Shown here: in pieces, positions 25,744-29,342 of the stretch
Position numbering within the stretch: position 1 is the first letter of the stretch
How the letters are laid out: each line of letters begins with the position of its first letter
Source: CAYLSO01 sp964386525
Lineage (GTDB): Bacteria > Eisenbacteria > RBG-16-71-46 > DASYSL01
Assembly (NCBI GenBank): GCA_964386525.1
Contig: CAYLSO010000176.1
Location: 1-29,342 of the forward strand
Direction: 5' to 3'
DNA: 29,342 bases
The notes under the pieces: model-generated
Seen by the model: the letters and a program-made list of their open reading frames with translations, nothing else
Database searches by the model: none
What the model was told of the DNA's origin: nothing
Position numbers and translations under genes: made by a program

Positions 25744-26512
25744 GGCGCGGGCAGGGGACGCCCGCGCGGGATGAAGAAGTAGTTCACCACGCCCGGCACC
25801 GCGCGCTCGGTGCGCTCGAGGCGGTCGCCCGCGGGATGCCAGGCGTCGAATCCGAGGTCGTGCAGGAAAGCGAAGACGTCGTTGCTGGTGTGGCCGAGCC
25901 GCGTCGCCATCTCGTCGCTCACCTCGCACAGCACCACCGGCAGGTCGGCGCGCAGCAGACCGGCCCCGCCGCGCAGCACCAGCAGCTCGGCGCCCTCGAC
26001 GTCGCACTTCACGAACGACACCCGCGGTAGGCCGCCGGCGCGCAGCGCGTCGAGCGTGCGGGTGCGCACCCGCACGGTCCGCTGCCCGCCGGCCGGGGCG
26101 CCAGCGTCAGGTGGGCGAGATAGTAGTTCTCGACCTGGCGCCCCTCGCGCGGCACCTCCATGGTCAGCTCCCCCTCGCGATCGGCGACCGCCGCGGGATA
26201 GAGCACCACGTTGGCCAGCCCGAGGGCGGCGACCACGTGCCGGAGGATGTCGAAGGTCTCGGGGATCGGCTCGAAGGCGTGCACGACGCCCGGGGACCCG
26301 ACCAGCCGGGCCAGCCGCACCGTGTAGAAGCCGGCGTTCGCCCCGATGTCGAGCACGGTGTCCCCGGGCGAGACGACGCCGGGCAGCCAGCGCATCTCGT
26401 TCTCGAAGCCGCCGCCACGGCGCAGCCGGCGCACGTAGGAGCGCTTCTTGAGCCAGCGCAGCGCCGGCTCCGGCACGGCCCAGAAGACGGCCCGCTTGAT
26501 CCACAGCCTCAT
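25719..26512 (-). pseudogene. FkbM-family methyltransferase, frameshifted
   Basis: The N-terminal part (ATG 26512, GGGAG seven bases upstream) has the SAM-binding segments VLDIGANAGFYTVRLARL and VVHAFEPIPETFDILRHV. It runs to YYLAHLTLAP. The C-terminal part lies in a different frame: TRTLDALRAGG, VSFVKCDVEGAELLVLRGG and VLCEVSDEM, the second half of the same family. The frames meet near 26085-26110 in a C/G-run-rich stretch (GCGCCCCGGCCGGCGGG), and one added base would restore a protein of about 264 residues. FkbM proteins O-methylate sugars or other metabolites. It is separated from rplS by a terminator and overlaps the convergent permease by 25 bases. A consensus error is as likely as true decay. 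Confidence 0.8.
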
Positions 26513-26536
26513 GGTGGGCTCCCGCGCGCCCACCCG

Positions 26537-26575
26537 GGAAACAACGGCGCCGGCGGGGCGTGCCGCCCGGCGCCG
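26537..26575 (-). terminator. Intrinsic terminator after rplS
   Basis: On the minus strand arms 26575-26563 and 26556-26545 pair over 12 bp with one bulge and a 6-base loop, followed by TTGTTT (26544-26539). This is the clearest minus-strand terminator in the window and closes the khpA-rimM-trmD-rplS operon 70 bases after rplS. Confidence 0.75.
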
Positions 26576-26645
26576 GCGCTGGTGACCGGATCGTCCTCGC
26601 CGCCGCGAGCCCCCGGGCAGCGGGCCCGCCGCGGCGTCCCGCGCG

Positions 26646-27017
26646 CTACTCGGCCTTCGGCGCTACGACCTCGCGCCCGCGCGCCTCGGCGATACGCCCG
26701 GCCTTCCCCTTCTTGCCGCGCAGGTAGAAGAGCTTGGCGCGCCGCACCCGGCCTTTACGCGTCACCTCGATGCGCGAGACGTTCGGCGAGTTGAGCGGGA
26801 AGATGCGCTCGACGCCGATGCCCTCGGTGACCTTGCGCACCGTGAAGGTGTGGCGCACGCCGGCGCCGCGACGGTTGATGACCACGCCCTGGAAGATCTG
26901 GGAGCGCTCCTTGTCGCCTTCGACCACGCGCACGTGGACCTTGATCGTGTCGCCGGGGCGGAACTCGGGGACCTCCGCGCGGCGCAGCTTCGCCTCGAAT
27001 TTCTCCATCAGCTTCAT
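26646..27017 (-). CDS. rplS: 50S ribosomal protein L19
   Basis: A 123-residue L19, which sits at the 30S-50S interface. FRPGDTIKVHVRVVEGDKER, QIFQGVVINRRGAG, TFTVRKVTEGIGVERIFPLNSP and RRAKLFYLRGKKGKAGRI are all strongly conserved. The C-terminal tail AEARGREVVAPKAE is lineage-specific. It begins seven bases after trmD and is the last gene before the terminator. Confidence 0.97.
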   Translation of the reverse strand: MKLMEKFEAKLRRAEVPEFRPGDTIKVHVRVVEGDKERSQIFQGVVINRRGAGVRHTFTVRKVTEGIGVERIFPLNSPNVSRIEVTRKGRVRRAKLFYLRGKKGKAGRIAEARGREVVAPKAE

Positions 27018-27024
27018 GACGCCC

Positions 27025-27795
27025 TTACTCCTTCTCTGTCTCCGGCCGCTCCCGCTCCACTCGGGCCAGGTAGCGGCGGTCCGCTTCGGTCAGTTCGGCG
27101 CGCGCCAGCAGGTCCGGGCGCCGCTCCCACGTGCGCCGCAGCGCCTCCTGGCGCCGATGGCGCGCGATCCGGCCGTGATCGCCCGATAGCAGCACCTCGG
27201 GGACCTGGATGCCTCGAAAGTCCGCGGGCCGGGTGTAGTACGCGCAGTCGAGGAGGCCGGAGTGGAACGAGTCGCTCTCGGCGGAGTCGAAGTCCCCCAG
27301 GACCCCGGGCAACAGCCGCGCGACGGCGTCCAGGACGCACAAGGCGGCAGGCTCGCCCCCGCTGAGAACGAAGTCCCCGACCGAGAGTTCCTCGTCGGCG
27401 AGGTGGAGGCTGACGCGCTCGTCCACCCCCTTGTAGCGGCCGCACACTAGCACAAGGTGGGCCTGGCGGGAAAGCCGCAGGGCGTCGTCCTGGGTGAAGG
27501 GCTTGCCCTGGGGGGTCAGCACGATGAGGCGCGCCCGGGAGCCCGGTTCGGAGCCCGTAACCTTGCCCGGGGCCACGCTTTCGACCGCCCGGAAGATGGG
27601 CTCGGCGAGCATCACCATCCCCGCCCCGCCGCCGAAGGGCTTGTCGTCGGTGGTCCGGTGGCTGTCGTCGGTGAACTCCCGCAGATTCACCGCCCGGGCC
27701 TCCAGGACGCCCCGTTCGCGGGCGATGCGGGGCATGCCCAGGTCCAGAGGTGCGGCGAAGAACTCCGGGAAGATGGTCAGGATGTCGACGCGCAT
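27025..27795 (-). CDS. trmD: tRNA (guanine-37-N1)-methyltransferase
   Basis: A 256-residue SPOUT enzyme that makes m1G37 in tRNAs and prevents frameshifting. MRVDILTIFPEFF (1-13), the knot motif LVCGRYKGVDERV (116-128), SVGDFVLSGGEPAAL (138-152), the catalytic Asp175 in ESDSF, and GLLDCAYYTRPADF (180-193) are all in place. The last ~50 residues are the helical tRNA-binding domain. The ATG at 27795 is 43 bases after rimM. It is one gene of the usual rimM-trmD-rplS series. Confidence 0.97.
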   Translation of the reverse strand: MRVDILTIFPEFFAAPLDLGMPRIARERGVLEARAVNLREFTDDSHRTTDDKPFGGGAGMVMLAEPIFRAVESVAPGKVTGSEPGSRARLIVLTPQGKPFTQDDALRLSRQAHLVLVCGRYKGVDERVSLHLADEELSVGDFVLSGGEPAALCVLDAVARLLPGVLGDFDSAESDSFHSGLLDCAYYTRPADFRGIQVPEVLLSGDHGRIARHRRQEALRRTWERRPDLLARAELTEADRRYLARVERERPETEKE

Positions 27796-27838
27796 GCGGG
27801 TCGGTCCGGGATACGGGGTGTGCGGCCGGCGGGCGGGG

Positions 27839-28483
27839 TCAGGGGCGCCCGGATTCGGGGGCGGCGGGGCCGTCCTCCGGCCCGCGGGTCCCGCCGCCGG
27901 AATCGGGGCGACGATAGACCTCTTCCAGCCCCGCGGGAAGACGCACGGTCAGGCGGCGCGCCTCCGGGTCCCAGCCGAGCACGGTGCCGGGGTGGTACGG
28001 GATGAGGATCTCCCCCGCCGCTCCGGCCACCTCCAGCACCTCGTTGGCGCCGGTGGTCAGCACGCTGCGCACGCGGCCGAGCCCCCGGCCGCTCTCGTCC
28101 ACGACCTCGAGGTCGAGCAGGTCGTAGTGGTAGACGACACCCGCGCCGGCGTCGGGCAGCGCGGCGCGCTCCGCCTCGAGCCACAGGCCGCGCAGCTCGG
28201 CCGCCTTCTCGGGGCTGTCCACACCCGCGAAGCGCACCAGCAGGTGGGGCCCGAAGTCGCGGCTGGCGGCCACGGCGCCGACGGCCACCACCTCGCCGTC
28301 GGCGCGCACGAGGCTCACCGTCCGCAGCGCGAGCAGTTCCGGGGAGCGCAGCGGGGTCTGGCTCACCACCACCTCGCCCGACAGCCCGTGCGGCCGCACG
28401 ATGCGACCGAGCCGCAGGCGCCGCGGGCGGCGCTCGCCGCTCACGGAGCCCGGGCGGCCCTCACCGGGCGCCGCTTCGCTCAC
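27839..28483 (-). CDS. rimM: Ribosome maturation factor RimM
   Basis: A 214-residue protein that binds S19 and helps 30S head maturation. The N-terminal RimM domain contains LGRIVRPHGLSGEVVV and ELRGLWLEAERAALP. The C-terminal PRC-barrel contains YDLLDLEVVDESGRGLGRV, TGANEVLEV and EILIPY. The start is GTG 28483, fixed by a GTGA overlap with khpA. Both ends carry low-complexity extensions (a charged start; a Gly/Pro/Glu-rich end after VYRRPDSG), so it is longer than the usual 165-180 residues. Confidence 0.94.
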   Translation of the reverse strand: MSEAAPGEGRPGSVSGERRPRRLRLGRIVRPHGLSGEVVVSQTPLRSPELLALRTVSLVRADGEVVAVGAVAASRDFGPHLLVRFAGVDSPEKAAELRGLWLEAERAALPDAGAGVVYHYDLLDLEVVDESGRGLGRVRSVLTTGANEVLEVAGAAGEILIPYHPGTVLGWDPEARRLTVRLPAGLEEVYRRPDSGGGTRGPEDGPAAPESGRP

Positions 28484-28719
28484 TCCGCGACCTCCACCGT
28501 GGCCGACCCGCCCGCCTTGCGGGCGGCCGCGCCGACCACCATGCGCAGGGCGCGGATGGTGCGGCCCTCGCGGCCGATGATGCGCCCCTGGTCCTCCTGG
28601 GCGACGTGGATCTCGTAGAGCACGGGGTCGCCGTCGAGCACGCGCACCTCCAAGGCTTCGGGGTGCCTCACGAGCCCGCGGGCGAGGTGGCGGACGAGGT
28701 CGGTCAGGTCACTGGACAA
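28480..28719 (-). CDS. khpA: KH-domain RNA-binding protein KhpA
   Basis: A 79-residue single-KH-domain protein. The RNA-binding GxxG loop lies in GRIIGREGRTIRALR. The preceding LVRHLARGLVRHPEALEVRV is the usual N-terminal helix and strand. The start is TTG 28719, with GAGGA eight bases upstream, because no ATG or GTG gives the expected length. It lies 11 bases after the upstream transferase and overlaps rimM by four bases. KhpA usually follows rpsP; here rpsP is absent from this position. Confidence 0.92.
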   Translation of the reverse strand: MSSDLTDLVRHLARGLVRHPEALEVRVLDGDPVLYEIHVAQEDQGRIIGREGRTIRALRMVVGAAARKAGGSATVEVAE

Positions 28720-28730
28720 GTTCGGAGTCC

Positions 28731-29342
28731 TCACACGCCGGGAGCGGCGTGCTTGACGGGCACGCGCGCCAGGCGCAGCCCGAATGCGGTGAGCGCCAGT
28801 GCCCAGGCCAGCAGCCAGGGCAGTGTCTGGTGGAAGCCGTGCGCCGCGGCCACGCCCACGCCGCTGGCGGTCAGCGCGGCCGCGCAGGCGTAGATGCCGA
28901 CCGCCGTGCGGCGCGGCCCGCGCACGATGGTGTTCAGCCGGTGGGTGGTGTGGTCCTTGCCCCCCTGGTAGATCTTGCGGCCGTCGCGGATGCGCGTCAC
29001 CACCACGAAGCAGAGGTCGAAGACCGGGTAGCCGAGGATGAGCAGCCCGGCCACCGAGCCCTCGATGTCGGGCCCGGCCGCGGCCGCAACCAGCGACAGG
29101 GCCCCGAGCGAATAGCCCAGGAAGAGCGAGCCGGTGTCGCCGAGGAAGATGCTGGCCGGCGGGAAGTTGAAGTACAGGTACGTCGCCGCCGCCCCCGCCA
29201 ACGAGAAGGCGATGAGCGCCTCCGCCTGCCGGCCCCACGAGAAGAGCAGGATGCCGAGCCCGGCGGCGAGGATGGCCGACATGCCGCCGACGATGCCGTC
29301 CATGTTGTCGAGGAAGTTGACGGCGTTCATCATCGCCACGAG
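28731..29342 (-). CDS. WecA/MraY-type undecaprenyl-phosphate sugar-1-phosphate transferase (partial, C-terminal part)
   Basis: About 203 residues of a polytopic membrane enzyme that attaches a sugar-1-phosphate to a polyprenyl phosphate carrier. The open frame continues past the right edge, so the N-terminal half is missing. NAVNFLDNMDGIVGGMSA is the Asp-containing motif of the WecA/TagO branch (MraY has a DG-LDGL type). PPASIFLGDTGSLFLGYSLG and GGKDHTTHRL follow at the right places, and two more membrane helices form the C-terminus. Glycan type (lipopolysaccharide O-unit, teichoic-like, exopolysaccharide) cannot be told. It reads directly into khpA. Confidence 0.88.
   Translation of the reverse strand, partial: LVAMMNAVNFLDNMDGIVGGMSAILAAGLGILLFSWGRQAEALIAFSLAGAAATYLYFNFPPASIFLGDTGSLFLGYSLGALSLVAAAAGPDIEGSVAGLLILGYPVFDLCFVVVTRIRDGRKIYQGGKDHTTHRLNTIVRGPRRTAVGIYACAAALTASGVGVAAAHGFHQTLPWLLAWALALTAFGLRLARVPVKHAAPGV

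Noticed and set aside
24244..26007. A 587-codon minus-strand frame opposite the permease gene
   Set aside because: Highly repetitive Asp/Glu/Arg/His composition typical of the antisense of a membrane protein gene; the permease motifs on the plus strand are unambiguous.

Overview
The window is about 29 kb of very GC-rich bacterial DNA with dense genes, mostly on the minus strand. Many starts are GTG or TTG, and many junctions are ATGA or GTGA overlaps. Predicted secreted proteins with signal peptides and a core gene block (khpA-rimM-trmD-rplS, rnhB, yraN) fit a diderm bacterium from a poorly sampled high-GC lineage. Two secreted proteins share a C-terminal tail that makes me think of FCB-type candidate phyla such as Eisenbacteria; this is an impression, not a proof. 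I see no tRNA, rRNA, CRISPR array, insertion sequence or phage gene. The DNA looks chromosomal.

Left region (1-4745, minus): the 5' end of a [2Fe-2S] molybdo-hydroxylase small subunit, then a four-gene 2-oxoacid:ferredoxin oxidoreductase operon in the order gamma, GltD-like flavoprotein with a C-terminal two-cluster ferredoxin, alpha, beta. A 478-base gap upstream (4746-5223) carries an 8-8-8 inverted repeat and a thrice-repeated 11-mer. It is followed by a small secreted protein (5224-5874) with its own good promoter.

Middle region (6092-19309, minus, interrupted by one plus-strand gene): two catabolic operons. One is acyl-CoA dehydrogenase, thiolase, 3-hydroxyacyl-CoA dehydrogenase, two more acyl-CoA dehydrogenases and a DUF362 protein. 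The other is meaB, a B12-dependent acyl-CoA mutase large and small subunit, an unknown 111-residue protein, and both subunits of a 3-oxoacid CoA-transferase. A secreted HEAT-repeat protein lies between them. The mutase would usually be labelled methylmalonyl-CoA mutase, but its two substrate-specificity positions are Phe81 and Gln199, the isobutyryl-CoA mutase pair. Read together, the genes suggest oxidation of branched C4 units: 2-oxoacid to isobutyryl-CoA (oxidoreductase), isobutyryl-CoA to butyryl-CoA (mutase plus MeaB), then beta-oxidation to acetyl-CoA. No enoyl-CoA hydratase is present in the window.

Right region (19500-29342): a GT28/MGDG-synthase-like glycosyltransferase; a frameshifted secreted protein whose C-terminal tail resembles that of the 5224-5874 protein; yraN and rnhB; a plus-strand pair of L-2-hydroxyglutarate oxidase and NCS2 purine permease; a frameshifted FkbM methyltransferase; then rplS, trmD, rimM, khpA and a WecA/MraY-type phosphosugar transferase that runs off the right edge. 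A strong intrinsic terminator follows rplS. Several promoters of the form TTGNNN-N17-TAGA(A/C)T or close variants can be placed.
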